64,000 bases of DNA, taken from contig NRSV01000012.1 in assembly GCA_002286855.1 (NCBI GenBank), positions 496,001 through 560,000 on the forward strand, in the 5' to 3' direction. The notes beneath the pieces were generated by a model. That model was not told the DNA's origin. It ran no database searches and saw only the letters and a list, made by a program, of their open reading frames with translations. Below, piece by piece: positions 10,645 to 22,079 of the stretch. Numbering within the stretch: position 1 is the first letter of the stretch; every line of letters starts with the position of its first letter. Source of the stretch: Bipolaris cookei (lineage: Eukaryota; Ascomycota; Dothideomycetes; Pleosporales; Pleosporaceae). The translations under genes were made by a program, and so were the position numbers.

Positions 10645-11578
10645 CTAAGCAAGAGCTCCCTTCACAGTCTCCTCGAGGCTCTCCTTTGGCACTCCAAGCT
10701 TGTCGTTCCAAAGACCCAAGGGCGAGAAGTCGCCCAGCTGCTCATCCTTTGAAAACGTCAGGCCCTGAAGCAGATATGCAATGCCCGAAAAATCTCCCTT
10801 TTGGAGCCTTTCATGTCCTTGTGCAATATGGTCTTTAGCACTGAACTTCTCCACTGTCCACTTTGCACCAGTCACCATCTCCGCCACTGCCAGGATTTCC
10901 TTTTGTGACGTCTGGAAGCCGCTAACATACACATACTGGTTCTTTGTCAGATCCGCGTGCTCGAGAGCCTTGACTGTTGTGACACCAATCTGGTGAAGGT
11001 TCGTTGTGGAGAATGTAGCCTCGCCGTCATCGAACAAGTTAACTGTCTTGGAGTGGCTTTGGAAGCCCAAGAACCCAACCTTGAGTCCCCAGTCAAAGAA
11101 AGCTCCGGGAATTATACCCGTCCAGCTGATTTCCGCCTCCCTACTCTTGAGATAGTTGACCGTAGCAAACTTGGCCGCAAACACAGGCACAATGTCACGA
11201 GCCCGTTTGTCAGCTGTGTTGCTTCCGTACTCTGAGGGGAGAAAACGTTTCACACCTGCCGCAATGGCAGCATCGATCAGCTTGTGCTGGTCACCGAGCG
11301 CTGTGCCACCAACAAGAGATACGACGGCATCTTGTCCTTGGAAAGCCGCCTTGAGACTGTCGTGCGAAGTATAGTCTGCGTGGATCACTTTGACATCGGG
11401 AGGGAATGTGGAATTTGAGTTTTGACGCGAGAGCACAGTTGTATTGAAGGAAGATTCCTTCAAAAAGGCATTCAGAATTGAGGGTCCTAGGTTTCCGCCC
11501 GCCTAACACCGTCAGTACCCGCCAACCAGATGTCTATGAGATACTTGCCCCGATAATGATAACGTTCTTGATTGACAT
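10645..11578 (-). CDS. NmrA-like / isoflavone-reductase-like NAD(P)-binding protein
   Basis: A 295-aa atypical short-chain dehydrogenase of the NmrA/PCBER group. Members bind NAD(P)H and act either as reductases of small aromatic molecules or as redox sensors of nitrogen control. Exon 1 (11549-11578) encodes only MSIKNVIIIG; exon 2 is 10645-11502. The 46-nt intron begins GCAAGT, so it is a GC-AG intron. Joining gives the nucleotide-binding loop GAGGNLGPS exactly across the splice, which is strong support. Further features are DAVVSLVGG, the FLPSEYG segment and FDDGEATFSTTNLHQIG, all usual in the family. There is no membrane segment. Substrate unknown. Confidence 0.88.
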
Positions 11579-12110
11579 GGTCAAGGGACAAGGAAGAGAA
11601 GAAAGATTCTAGTGTCGAGGCGCTTTAGAAATAGGCGTGCAATTGTTTTGTTGAATGAGAGGTGAGGTTTGTTGCACAATACGTACTCCCAGGTCCTCTT
11701 ATCTTATATCCGGGCACGTCTTGAGGAAGACGTGATCAAGCATCACTATGGTGTATGTAAAGTGCCCCACATGCACTAAACTCGCGCCGTCTCGGGATCG
11801 CGCGTCCACCCGCACTCATTAATAATCCAACTTACACCTGGCAGCACAGCAAGATCCCACTACGAGCATTCCTAGTCCTGTAGCACTCCGACAGAGTAGC
11901 CAATGGTACGCCGCCTTAGCGAAAGTATCCATGTGTACATCCCAGCCGCTTTGCCTCGAGCCTCTGATGGAGGAGTGCATACCTAGCCTCTCAGGTGATC
12001 GTGGCCGAGAGTCTCGCCGTCTAACAACCGGTACTTTGGAATTACCGTCCGATGGGTGAGATGGCTTAGAAATGATGGCTTAGCTGAGGGTGGGGCCTGC
12101 TTAACAAATT

Positions 12111-12181
12111 ATGCGGAACTGAATCCAGGGAAACCAGGGAAACCCAGGATACATTCTCTACCGAGGTGTTCAGTTCCGCAT
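12111..12181. repeat. perfect 13-bp inverted repeat around a 45-bp loop
   Basis: ATGCGGAACTGAA at 12111-12123 is mirrored exactly by TTCAGTTCCGCAT at 12169-12181. The spacer contains three CAGGGAAAC-like direct copies. It could be the core of a tiny foldback element, a regulatory-protein site, or chance. I see no target-site duplication. Confidence 0.6.
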
Positions 12182-12702
12182 GTCGACAAGAAGCTGTAGG
12201 AGTCAATAGCAACCTGACTAATGGGGCTGGGTAAGCTGGTTAACTTCTAAGCTGGTTAATGTTCATTGAGCTATGTATGGTTATAATCAGTAATTTTGTT
12301 AACATTTGAATGATCTTTTATTGATCACTATTCGCAACGGCTGATCGGAAACGGCCACAGCAAACATTCACCACGAACTCAGCAGCAGAGAAATTGTTAC
12401 CAAAGACCATCGAAGAAATCTAGGATACCATATCGGAGGTCAAAAGGCGTGATTAATTGAGATCAATGCAATGTCCTGATACAGCATATTTTGAAGAAGC
12501 AAAGTATTGGGCTATACAGAATACAGAGTACTCTACAAGCTTGTAGGCGGCTTGCTTGATAAGGAGTTGGATATCCTAGGGCTTTTACGTCTGCCTCTAC
12601 ACTGAAATTACACAATGTTGCCCGACTCATACATCGCGCTGTCTATACCCAGTGCTACAGTTCACAATGTCGACTACCCAACGTATAAAAAAGCAAACAA
12701 CA

Positions 12703-12710
12703 TTCTAGAA
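12703..12710 (+). promoter_or_regulatory. heat-shock-element-like TTCTAGAA
   Basis: An inverted pair of HSF half-sites (TTC and GAA, spaced by two) lies 60 bp before the J-protein ATG and about 20 bp after a TATA-like box. HSF usually needs three units, and only two are clear, so this is tentative. Confidence 0.35.
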
Positions 12711-12769
12711 TTACTCCACAAATACATTCAACATCAACAACTGAACCAAAAGTTACAACATACGCAGAA

Positions 12770-13603
12770 ATGGACGGGTTTAGTAATAGCCCCTTCTTCT
12801 TCGAACGTGGCAGCCTCTTTGAAGAGGATATGCGCCGCGAATTCGAGCGACTGCGGATGACAGGACCTAGGTTTCCATTCCAAAGCTACAGCCCGTCTCC
12901 TCCTTCTAGCCGTTACACTTACACGCAAGAAAGGGAGAAGCGCTATCCATACACTGCAGAGTCACATGCCTCGACTTCATCTTCCTGTGGCCCTGAATGC
13001 TACCCCGAGCAGTCTCGTACACGAACACGTCGGACATATCAGACAGAGGGCAGGGTATCAAGTGACGATTACGAGTGCGAGTATGTGGAGTTCACACAGA
13101 AGCCATGGGGTGCGTCGTATGCGTATTTCTACAACGAGTTCTCTGCTAACCCACCTACACCACCTCATTCACCGTATACAAGAACATACACTTCGAGCGG
13201 CCGTTCACGAGGAGCGCCTTACACGACTGAAGAGCGTCGACTGCATAGTATTTCCCCTAAGCCGCGACAACAGCGTAAAGGTTCTAGTTCCTACCAGTAT
13301 TCTCGCTTGCCGCCATCAGAATCCTACTCGTCGTATCGTGAGTCTCATTCTGCGCTCGAGAGTATTAAGCCTCACACGGATCTGTACACTGTACTCAAAA
13401 TCTCCAGCAGTGCTACAACCGACGATATCAAGAGGGCGTATCGTGCTCTAAGCCTGAAGTGGCATCCTGATCGCTGCAAGAGCGAGGATCGCGCAAAGGC
13501 CACAAGGAAAATGGCCGAAATCAATCAGGCCAAGGAGGTGCTGTGCGATGAGGAAAAGCGAGATTACTATGATCGCTTCGGTTTGGTATCTAGTGACTTG
13601 TAG
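12770..13603 (+). CDS. J-domain (DnaJ) protein with disordered N-terminus
   Basis: A 277-aa single-exon protein. Residues 1-200 are Ser/Tyr/Arg/Pro-rich and predicted disordered, and a J domain occupies about 203-270 at the C-terminus. DLYTVLKIS opens the domain; the essential HPD tripeptide sits in LKWHPDR after a YRALS helix; DYYDRFG closes it. Placement of the J domain at the C-terminus, with no G/F or zinc region, makes it a type III (DnaJC) co-chaperone that would stimulate an Hsp70 ATPase. The disordered part probably fixes location or client, but no signal peptide or membrane segment shows where it works. Confidence 0.88.
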   Translation: MDGFSNSPFFFERGSLFEEDMRREFERLRMTGPRFPFQSYSPSPPSSRYTYTQEREKRYPYTAESHASTSSSCGPECYPEQSRTRTRRTYQTEGRVSSDDYECEYVEFTQKPWGASYAYFYNEFSANPPTPPHSPYTRTYTSSGRSRGAPYTTEERRLHSISPKPRQQRKGSSSYQYSRLPPSESYSSYRESHSALESIKPHTDLYTVLKISSSATTDDIKRAYRALSLKWHPDRCKSEDRAKATRKMAEINQAKEVLCDEEKRDYYDRFGLVSSDL

Positions 13604-13753
13604 ATTACTCTGACAGCAGCAGAGAGTCTGACAACCAAGTGACTTGTACACCACTCTGATATCAGAGAAGCCAGATACTGTACAACTACATATCATACAA
13701 AATCATTTTCATAGAGAGAAAAAGATAGCATAACATGGAATGAAACCATTCCT

Positions 13754-14655
13754 TCACGACATAGACACAGGTCTCAAATGCCCATCCTTGTCATACTTTG
13801 CCTTGAAAAACGTATAACTCAGCGTCACAGTCTCAATCCCCTTCATATTCGGATCGGTAACAAACTCCGGGTCGATATAAAAGAAAACAGGCATATCCAC
13901 CGTCTCCCCCGCATTCAACCGCTGCTCTTCGAAGCAAAAACATTGGATCTTGCTGAAATACGGGGCCACTTGGCCGGGAGTAACAGAGTACGTCGCCACG
14001 CCGATGATGTCCTCGGGCGACTTGTTGGTCGCCGTGTAAAACGCTAGTGCCGTTTCGCCGGGGAGAACGCGGACTTCGCGTTGCTGGGGCACGAATTTCC
14101 AAGGTAGCACATCGGAAACGGAGCCGTTGAAGGTTATGCGGATGCGGGGGTGGTTGGCTACTGGTTTGAGGCGCTCGGCGGGGTCGATGCTGGAATCACC
14201 GCCGTGTGCGGCGGACTTGATGGGTTGGCCGCCCCAGCCGGTTTGTTGGCAGATCTTGAAGATTAAGTTAGCGGGAGGTGGGATTGGCAAGATGGGGGTG
14301 GAGTGGGAAATAATACCATTTTGTACATGGGTACTGAGCCATATGTTATAGCTACGAAACCGACTATTACACTAAATACATAGTTCCTGTTCACATTGAG
14401 TGATTGGTCCGCCGTATATATTCTTCTTCGCGCTCACATGACGGTTCGGTTCTTCATTTTGTATTGCGCGTGCATTTGGTCCATTCGCGGTACAGTGCCG
14501 TGTTGCGCAGCTCTAGTAGTGTTTAAGCATTTTTGTACGGTGAAGACGGGATTGCGGGCGCGTGGTATCCTGGCGAGCGAACGGGAGCATGCTAAACATG
14601 TCCATAAGCTGAGTGGCCGCGAGGGCAGTTGTCGTAGTGACGACGTGAAGGACAT
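13754..14655 (-). CDS. COX11: cytochrome c oxidase assembly protein Cox11 (mitochondrial copper chaperone)
   Basis: A 262-aa inner-membrane protein that delivers copper to the CuB site of Cox1. Exons are 14438-14655, 14317-14386 and 13754-14254, with introns of 51 and 62 nt. Exon 1 encodes an Arg/Ser/Leu-rich acid-free mitochondrial presequence. Exon 2 encodes the single membrane helix ending GSVPMYKM, which splices directly into ICQQTGWGG. The intermembrane-space domain shows the PWKF...QREV...PGETALAFY blocks, the copper-binding CFCFEEQ, and FFYIDPEF near the end. All marks of a working gene are present. It lies tail-to-tail with the J-protein gene, and its 5' end is about 235 bp from the divergent zf-HIT gene. 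Confidence 0.95.
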
Positions 14656-14889
14656 TGTTGTGTGAGCGGAGATGCAGTGAATTATTCGACGAAACCTCGG
14701 TGAAGTGGTGGAACTTCGCCGCGGGATTTAGCCACTTTGGGAATGTCTGCAAGGGTAAAAGTTCTGGGCTGGTTGCGCGCGTCGTCTCTGTTGCTCTAAC
14801 CCGACCTATTTACAACCCGTCACTCCGTTTGTTCTTTGCGAGCCTATTCCCTGGCATTCATTCACCGAAAACTCAACGACCCGGTCATA

Positions 14890-15535
14890 ATGGCGACGAT
14901 TCTCTGTGGCGTCTGCGAGACAGAGCCAAAGAAGTACAAATGCCCGACTTGCGCGCTTCCATAGTACGGCATATTCAGCTTCTCCCTGGGATGGAAAAAC
15001 TAACATAGACAGCTGCTCATTGAAGTGCTTCAAAACACACAAAGTCACCCACCCAGAAGACGCTGCCTCTACGCCAAAACCCGCCGAGCCAACCATCTCA
15101 CAACCACCACCGCCCGCTCCCATACCGCGCTACCTCAAAAGCCGCACCGACTTTTCCACTCTAGCCACCAGCCCTAAATACCAAGCTCTTCTAAAAGCAA
15201 ACCCTGTATTGCTCTCCACCCTCCAACGCGTCTACGCCAAGACTATACAACCGGACCCGGAAGACGAGAGACGACGGCGCATGCTCGAGAGGAACATGTC
15301 TCGAGGACGAGGATTAAGAGGCAGAGGAAGAGGCAGAGGAAGGGGTGGCAGGAATTGGGAGGATAGAGAAGAGAGGTGGACACCTAAGAAGGGAGATAAA
15401 GATGCCATGGCGGTGTTGAAGGGGATTCGGGACGGGGAGGACAATCAAGAGGAGAAAGAGGCGATGGCACAATTTGTGGAGTTGGTCGACGAGCTTTTTG
15501 GAAAGAAAGATTGGAAAAGTGGTGTTGAGGGATGA
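14890..15535 (+). CDS. zf-HIT protein (Hit1/ZNHIT3-like), box C/D snoRNP assembly
   Basis: A 198-aa protein beginning with a HIT-type zinc finger: CGVCETEPKKYKCPTCALPYCSLKCFKTH. The finger is created by removal of a 49-nt intron at 14964-15012 (GTACGG...GACAG). The exons are 14890-14963 and 15013-15535. HIT fingers of this kind occur in factors that help assemble box C/D snoRNPs with the R2TP complex. Downstream is a helical segment with KYQALLKANPVLLSTLQ, then an Arg/Gly-rich patch (about 130-150) and an acidic-helical C-terminus. The RG patch suggests RNA contact, which is inference. It is divergent from COX11, and the intergenic 234 bp must serve both. Confidence 0.85.
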
Positions 15536-16276
15536 GTATCAGCCTGAGCTTTTACGAGCTACGGAAGCGTCGAGACGGTATATGTTGTGCCTTTGACTTG
15601 TCGAATCGAGCTCGCCCCTACCAGGTGGATGAGGGAATCAACACGATAGCGGCTATCCGAAGAGCAGGGATCCTCAGCTATTGAGAAATTCCATGTATGC
15701 CAATGGAATTGGATGTGGGTATCAGAGTATGGGGGTTAATCACCACGAAAACCCCGTCAAACCGGATCTTCCTGCCCGCTTTCCAAGCCATGATCGTGGA
15801 TATGAAGGGTTTCTAACGCGATATATACTGGCCAAAAGATGCCATGGGCCAACATAGAGTACATACTCTGATATGCACCATCTATAGAAACCTTTTCTAA
15901 CAATTGTAGCATGTCTACAAACCTATATCCGGTACCATTGGTACTCAGTCTAACTACAAATCCAACCCAACCTCAATCCAACTATCCAGACAAAATAATC
16001 CGTAGACCTTCTGGTCAACTTCTAGCCAACTAACCTCGTTGCGTTATAGTGTGAGTGGACCTATACCGTACTTTTTCTGGACCTATTGGCTGTCTTCTAC
16101 TCAAGATCAGCTTTGCGTAAGCCGAATCCGGAAATCATGTCATTTGTTTTATAATATTTCGTATGTGGTGCCAGAGGATTTTGAGGGGGTGTCGAAGGTA
16201 GATTTGAACATTAGGTATACTTGTTGAAGTATCTCAGGTAGACATTACGGCGTTGTCAATAAGACGCAACTCCCTT
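15536..16276. other. intergenic, nothing recognised
   Basis: Holds the 3' ends of the convergent zf-HIT and aldehyde dehydrogenase genes plus unassigned sequence. The short repetitive AACYTATCC/CAACC content near 15930-16030 shows no clear structure. Confidence 0.45.
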
Positions 16277-18181
16277 CTACAGCCCTAGAACCCCCTTCAA
16301 CCCTCTAACCTTACCCTTCAAATTTCCATACCCCAACCACACGATTCCCTGCGCCATATTCCACGCCTTGATCCCCGCACCCTCGCCCTGCAGCGGAATA
16401 TCCATCGGAGGCGGAATCCCTGTCTTGATCCCCGCCCACGCCCAGCGATCCCTCGTAATACTCTTCTGATTGCACAGACTCCTCAGTCCTTCTTTACCTG
16501 CAAAGCGACCATAACCGCTACCCTTTGTGCCACCAAAAGGCATCTGCACCATATAGTAGACGGCAAAGTCGTTTACGGCGACCATGCCGGCGTGCAGGGA
16601 GCGTACGACGAGCTCGAGGTTGCGAGTGGAAGAGCCGAACACCGAGGAACCGAGGGCGTACGAGGTGCTGTTTGCAATGGAAATGGCGTCTGTGACGGAT
16701 TCGGCGCGCATGAGCAGGAAGACGGGTGCAAAGAGCTCCGTCTGGGCGATCTTCATGCTGGGTGTGACGTCGACTATGAAGGTGGGACTGAAGTAATGAC
16801 CTTTGGGAAACTCGGGGTGAGTGTACCGCTTTCCGCCTGCTAGGACGCGAGCACCGTTGTTGACAGCGTCTTGAATGAGGTCTTCAAGTTTGGAGTAGCC
16901 TGCATCGGAGATGGAAGCGCCAATATCAATTGGCACGTCCGAGGAAGTATTCAATATGGAGCCAGGATTTAGGGCATGGATCTTTGGTGTGAGGTACTTG
17001 ATGAGGCGATTGTAGACTTTTGGAAGTGCAATGACGCGCTCGATTCCAATGCAGTTCTGGCCTGCAGACTGGAAGGTGCCGCGCATAAGGATACTAGCAA
17101 TGCGCTTAAAATCGCTATTTGATATGTCATCGAGGACAATGGCCGGGTCCTTTCCTCCGAGTTCGACACATACTGGTGTTAGTGCCTTTGCGGCCGAGGC
17201 ACAAACGTGATGTGCCACTGGGCGTGAGCCAATGAATGTTATATGCGAGATTGATGGATGCGAGGTGAGGTGGTCAGCGACGTCAGGCCAGCAGACAACG
17301 GATTGCACAATGTCAGGCGAGTGACCGCACGCTTCCAAAGCACGGGTAGCAATAGAGGCGAAGTATGAGGACGACCAGGCGGTAGCTTCGGAGCCTTTGA
17401 CGATGATGGCGTTGCCGGCGAAAATGGAGGCTATGATGGGGCTGATGAGGTTGTGAAAAGGGTAGCTAGAATCATGTTAGCTGGAATGCTTCGCTGTTAA
17501 CGGTCATGCAATACTCACTTCCAGCTCACGCAGGCCGCGACTACGCCCAGCGGCTCGTAGACAACTTCATTCCACTTGTACATCATGAGGAAGTTTGTGT
17601 CCCTCTTCTCAGACTTCAGGCTCTTTTCTCCGTGCTTAATTGTCCACCTCAGCTTCTCCACAGTCACGAGTATCTCACCCAAACTGGCATCCACCATAGT
17701 CTTGCCGGAGTCGAGGCAGGCAACCCTTGCAATTGCCTCTTGGTTTTCGAGGACAAACTGTAGCATTGTACGCAGCACCTTACGGCGCTGGCGAAAGCTT
17801 GTCTGTGCCCATTTCACCTGGGCGTCTTTGGCTTGGGCGATTGCACGGTCGATACCGTCTGCGGTAGAGGGGTTGATGCGCCCGAGGGCTTCACCAGTTG
17901 CGGGGGCGTAGCATTGGATTAGTGAAGAGCCAGAAACCTAAAACAAGTCAGTTTGCATTTGTACATTTTGAGACAATTTTCTGTACCTTCAATCCAGGCT
18001 CATCAAGCACTTTGCCCTTCCATCCCTTCTCGGCTTCCTGGGGTGTTTCGACGGTGTATTTGACCGGCTCTTCTGGATCCGCACGGCACGTGAGCCAGAT
18101 GAAAGAAAGGGCAGCTATCCAGAGCGTGCCATACAAAACAACGTTGAAGTCATTGTCAGCGCGTGCGGTAATACGATCCAT
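16277..18181 (-). CDS. membrane-anchored aldehyde dehydrogenase, Msc7-like
   Basis: A 600-aa aldehyde dehydrogenase oxidising an unknown aldehyde with NAD(P)+. Exons are 17987-18181, 17519-17937 and 16277-17465 (introns 49 and 53 nt). Residues about 13-32 form one membrane helix (VVLYGTLWIAALSFIWLTC), so the enzyme is probably tethered to the ER or another endomembrane, as for yeast Msc7. Catalytic residues are visible: Glu in VELGGKDP and the nucleophile Cys in QSAGQNCIGIERV. The cofactor-site ITFIGSRPV and the C-terminal PFGGTKGSGYGRFAGKEGL are also present. The splice between exons 2 and 3 gives VSWNYPFHN, the family's highly conserved nucleotide-binding segment. The gene is head-to-tail with the SDR gene upstream. 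Confidence 0.92.
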
Positions 18182-18467
18182 GTTGGCAGGCTGGCGCGCA
18201 TGCAGCCAAAGGTCGCTTATGTCGCTTCAGGAAAATGCAACGTTGGACCCTGACACCAAGCTCGGGAATGGCGCTAAAACGCGTGGTCGTCTGCAAGCGA
18301 TTCGAAACCATGACTTCACACGTCATTTCAATTAACTCAAGTCTCGGCTTAACACTTAATATATGTAGCGGTATAATTCATCCGTCATTCATCATTGCTA
18401 TACATGACTGCCTAAGTGCTTCCTCGCAGCCTGACTGTCCCTTTCATTCACAACGCCCAATCTGCAC

Positions 18468-19551
18468 TTATCGTGCGTTGTTCTTGGGCGCATCCAGGGG
18501 AGGCCCAGTAGGCGTAGTGTAGCACTTGGTCATGCCACCGTCAATGACAAAGTCAGTTCCATTGACGAAGCTGCTCTCATCGCTGGCAAGGAATAGGACA
18601 CCTTGAGCCTGCTCAACGGCCTCGCCAAAACGGCCTGTGGGGAAGTGGACTTCGCGACGGTGACGCTTCTCTTTGTCGTCACCGAGCCAGTCTTGCAGGA
18701 GAGGGGTGCTGCATTGGTTAGCATTTCAAAGACCCAACATGGCACATGGAGAAGCTTACTTCAATGGTGCTGGGCATAGCGAGTTGAATCTGAAGCCCTC
18801 ACGTGCGTGGACCATTGCCAATTCCCTGGTCATGGCCAAAACAGCACCCTTGCTTGCTGTGTATGCGAGCTGCGGTGTTGCGCTACCCACCAATGCAACC
18901 ACACTGGCAGTGTTGATGACGCTTGTCTTCTTCTTGCTGTGTTTTCTGAAGCTGTTGACTGCGTGCTTGCAACCAAACCATACACCCTTTACGTTGATGG
19001 CTTGGGTCAAGTCCCAGATCTTCTCAGGCGTGTTGACAGCATCGTCGTCGTTGGCGTGCATGATGCCTGCATTGTTGAACAGGACATCTACACCGCCCCA
19101 TGAATCCACGTGCTCGATCATGGCCTGAACATCGGCTTCTTTGGATACATCGGTGACCTTTATCTCAACTTTCTTGGCTTCTGGAACCACCTCTTTCAGC
19201 TTGGCAGCAGCCTTTTCCAAGGCCGGGCCGGAGATATCAGATAGAAGGACATTGGCGCCTTCCCGAGCAAAAAGGATGCCAGTCTCGAGACCGATTCCAC
19301 TACAAATGGTCAATATGCGGTTTTGGACGCGGGGCTGATGTATACGCTGTGATCATGCACCATTATATTGCAATGAACGTAATGTATCATCCAGCAAGCG
19401 AAACAAGCAGGTCAAATGGCACTTAACAGTACTACCAACCCGATATAAAGGAAAATTGAGGATTATGATGGAAATTGTGGTTTGTGCAAGGAAAAGGTGC
19501 TTACCCAGCTCCTCCAGTAATGATACAGTTCTTGTTCTCTAGACGACCCAT
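18468..19551 (-). CDS. short-chain dehydrogenase/reductase (SDR, classical)
   Basis: A 275-aa NAD(P)-dependent oxidoreductase. Exons are 19505-19551 (MGRLENKNC...), 18760-19299 and 18468-18708. Intron 1 is unusually long for this window at 205 nt; intron 2 is 51 nt. Cofactor loop TGGAGGIG forms across intron 1. Catalytic set: Asn of NNAG, Ser of NTASVVALVG, and Tyr/Lys of YTASKGA. The C-terminal GRFGEAVEQAQGVLFLASDESSFVNGTD segment is standard for classical SDRs. No targeting signal is apparent. Substrate cannot be assigned. It ends about 290 bp before the aldehyde dehydrogenase start on the same strand. Confidence 0.9.
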
Positions 19552-20490
19552 GTTGAATTTCTCGACTCGACGCTTGTTCAGGTACTAGGTGTAGTAAAGA
19601 GACTGCAATGGTGTCAATGGTTGTTGCGGGTAAAGCAAAGTTTTGTGTCAAGCTGTGAAATATGACTAATATAAACTAGACAAAGCGTCATATGAACAGC
19701 ACACTGGATCGTGAATAGGGAAAGTATGCCAGTCGGCGAGCAACACGGGCGACAACTCCACACTTACCTTTGAGTTGGAGGTTGGAGTATGCACTGGCGT
19801 ATGAGAGTGTCGGGAGCTTCAAAGAGACGAGGGAGGGGAGATGGTAGACGGATAATCACGGACAGTGAACCGGTCATTCAGATAGTCACGAGTCCGAGAA
19901 TCGGCCCAGGGCATTGATAGTCGACGATAAGGACTATTATAGCACGTTTGCTGTGGTCACGGCTGGGCGGGCTCTGTTGGAGCGGTGGACAGCTTCACTA
20001 GGGTAGCCTTGCTTGAATGGCTTGAGCATACTCGCACCCATGTTCCGGACGGCCATTCTACGTGACATGAGGGTGGGTTGCCCCGCCATTCGGACATTAC
20101 GCACAGCCCTGTGTGATAGGTCTGGCGTCTCGCGGCTTATCACGGGAATGGCATGGGGAGCTATCTTGTCGCATTGGGTATTGGGTAGGGATGTCGTGCA
20201 GGAGGATGGAAAATAGCAAAGGGCCGGAAAATACAATATATAGTAGTTGCGCGTCTGCACGCCGAATCGATGATGTCGCCAGCCCGCGTCGCATCATCAC
20301 CCCTCATTGGCCCAAGCTCTATCGCATCCGGACCGTCTTTGGCCGCGTCAAGCTCTTCCTCACGTCGCGTGCCTGCTTCAAAACCTGATTGCGCCAGTGC
20401 TCGTATTTTCTTCCGCTGGCCCTCCGTCAACTCTTGAGTCTCACTCACAACAACTCTCAACACCTAACCCTCTCTGTCCCGCCCCTCGAC
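19552..20490. other. divergent promoter interval, SDR and glutamine synthetase-like
   Basis: About 940 bp between divergent starts. No frame looks coding. The last 100 bp before 20491 is CT-rich, as expected of a leader. Confidence 0.45.
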
Positions 20491-22079
20491 ATGCCCGCCG
20501 ACTTTGACCCCTCCCACTTGACGGCCGAGCAGTTGCCTGAGCTTCTCAAAAATGACTTGTCAGTCAAAGTCGCGGGTATCGACGTTGATGGCATTCTACG
20601 CGGAAAGCTCATGGCTAAGAAGAAATTCCTCGGCATTGCCAACGAAGGTTTCGGCTTCTGCAGTGTCATTTTCGGCTGGGACATGCACGACCAGACATAC
20701 TTTAAAGAGCTGGCCATATCCAACAAGGAAAATGGCTACCGTGACTTGATCGCCATACCGGATCTCACATCTTTTCGAAGAATACCGTGGGAGAACAATG
20801 TACCCTTCTTCCTCATCAATTTTTACGATCCCGACACCAAAGACACTCTGAGCGCATGCCCAAGAAGCTTGTTAAAACGTACCGTTGACAAGCTCAGGGA
20901 CAAGGGCTATGGTGCCATGGCCGGAGGTGAGTCGCATGCCGGTGGAAGATCGGATGTTGCGCGCCGTTAGTGAAGCTGATGTGTATTGTCCAGCCGAGTA
21001 CGAATTCTACCAATTCCGCGCACCTCAAAGCCACGATGGATCGGAAAAGAATACTTCTAGTACAGCTTCCTTTTTGCGCAACAATCCAGTCGACGCCCTG
21101 CCCAGCCTTACAGAGGGCATGTTCGGATACAGTATCACCCGACCGGTCCACAATCAGGAATACTACTATAGTATCTTCAACACCTGCGCCGAATTCGACT
21201 GTGGCATCGAGGGATGGCATACCGAATCTGGTCCTGGAGTCTTTGAAGCTGTAAGCGATACCTACTGCACTGTGGCATGTAGAGTTCATAACTAATACAC
21301 CACAGGCCCTTGAGTTCGGCTCAATCGAGAGAATGGCAGATAAGGCTTCCCTTTTCAAGCTCGTTGTTAAATCTCTCGGATCCAAGTACGGAATAACACC
21401 ATGCTTCATGGCAAAGCCGCGCGAAGGCCTTCCGGGCAACAGTGGGCACATGCACGTGTCGATTGTAGACGCTGATGGCAAGAACTTGTTCTACCGCGAA
21501 GAAGAGGACAAGAACGCACCCTACTCAGACATTCGATACCTATCAGACCTGGGCCGACATTTCCTTGCAGGCCTCATCGACGGTCTTCCAGACATTATGC
21601 CCATCCTTGCGCCCAATGTCAACAGTTACAAGAGGTTAGTTGAGAATTTCTGGGCACCTGTCACTGTATCATGGGGTCTCGAGCACCGCGCTGCCTCTAT
21701 CCGCCTCATTTCGCCCCCTACCGCTTCGCCGAAAGCCACTCGGTTCGAAGTCCGCGTACCCGGTGCAGACACGAACCCTCACTTTGTGCTCGCTGCTATT
21801 TTGGCACTTGGCTGGCGAGGTATCGAGAAGAAGATGGAAATCAGCATACCGCCCCTCGGCAAGGGCGAGGACGTCGGCAGTGAGTCTGACAAGGGCGAGA
21901 GGCTAGCTAAGAGCCTGAAGGAGGCAACAGAGCGCTTTATGCGTAAGGAAAGTGTCGCTAGGGAGGTGTTTGGAGATCAGTTTGTCGACCACTTTGGCGG
22001 CACAAGACAGCATGAGATTAGGCTGTGGGACGAAGCAGTGACCGACTGGGAAGTCCGAAGGTATATCGAGACAGTTTGA
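20491..22079 (+). CDS. glutamine synthetase-like protein (type I-like, PuuA/FluG C-domain related)
   Basis: A 488-aa member of the glutamate-amine ligase superfamily, resembling bacterial-type GS I and gamma-glutamylpolyamine synthetases rather than the short eukaryotic GS II. Exons are 20491-20926, 20994-21250 and 21306-22079 (introns 67 and 55 nt). The beta-grasp N-domain contains GIDVDGILRGK. The catalytic domain has metal-binding AEYEF (made across intron 1), GIEGWHTESGPGVFE, SGHMHVS, the NSYKRL loop, EHRAASIRL and FEVRVPGADTNPHFVLA. All the usual ATP and metal positions seem present, so it is likely active, ligating an amine to glutamate. The true amine substrate is unknown. Confidence 0.9.

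Larger units (their letters stand above)
11579..12769. other. 1.2-kb intergenic interval with short repeats
   Basis: No coding frame is recognisable. The stretch contains a perfect 13-bp inverted repeat (12111-12181, listed separately), a tandem AAGCTGGTTAA motif near 12233-12258, and AT-rich sequence from 12270. A TATA-like GTATAAAAAA at about 12683 precedes the J-protein gene. Confidence 0.45.
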
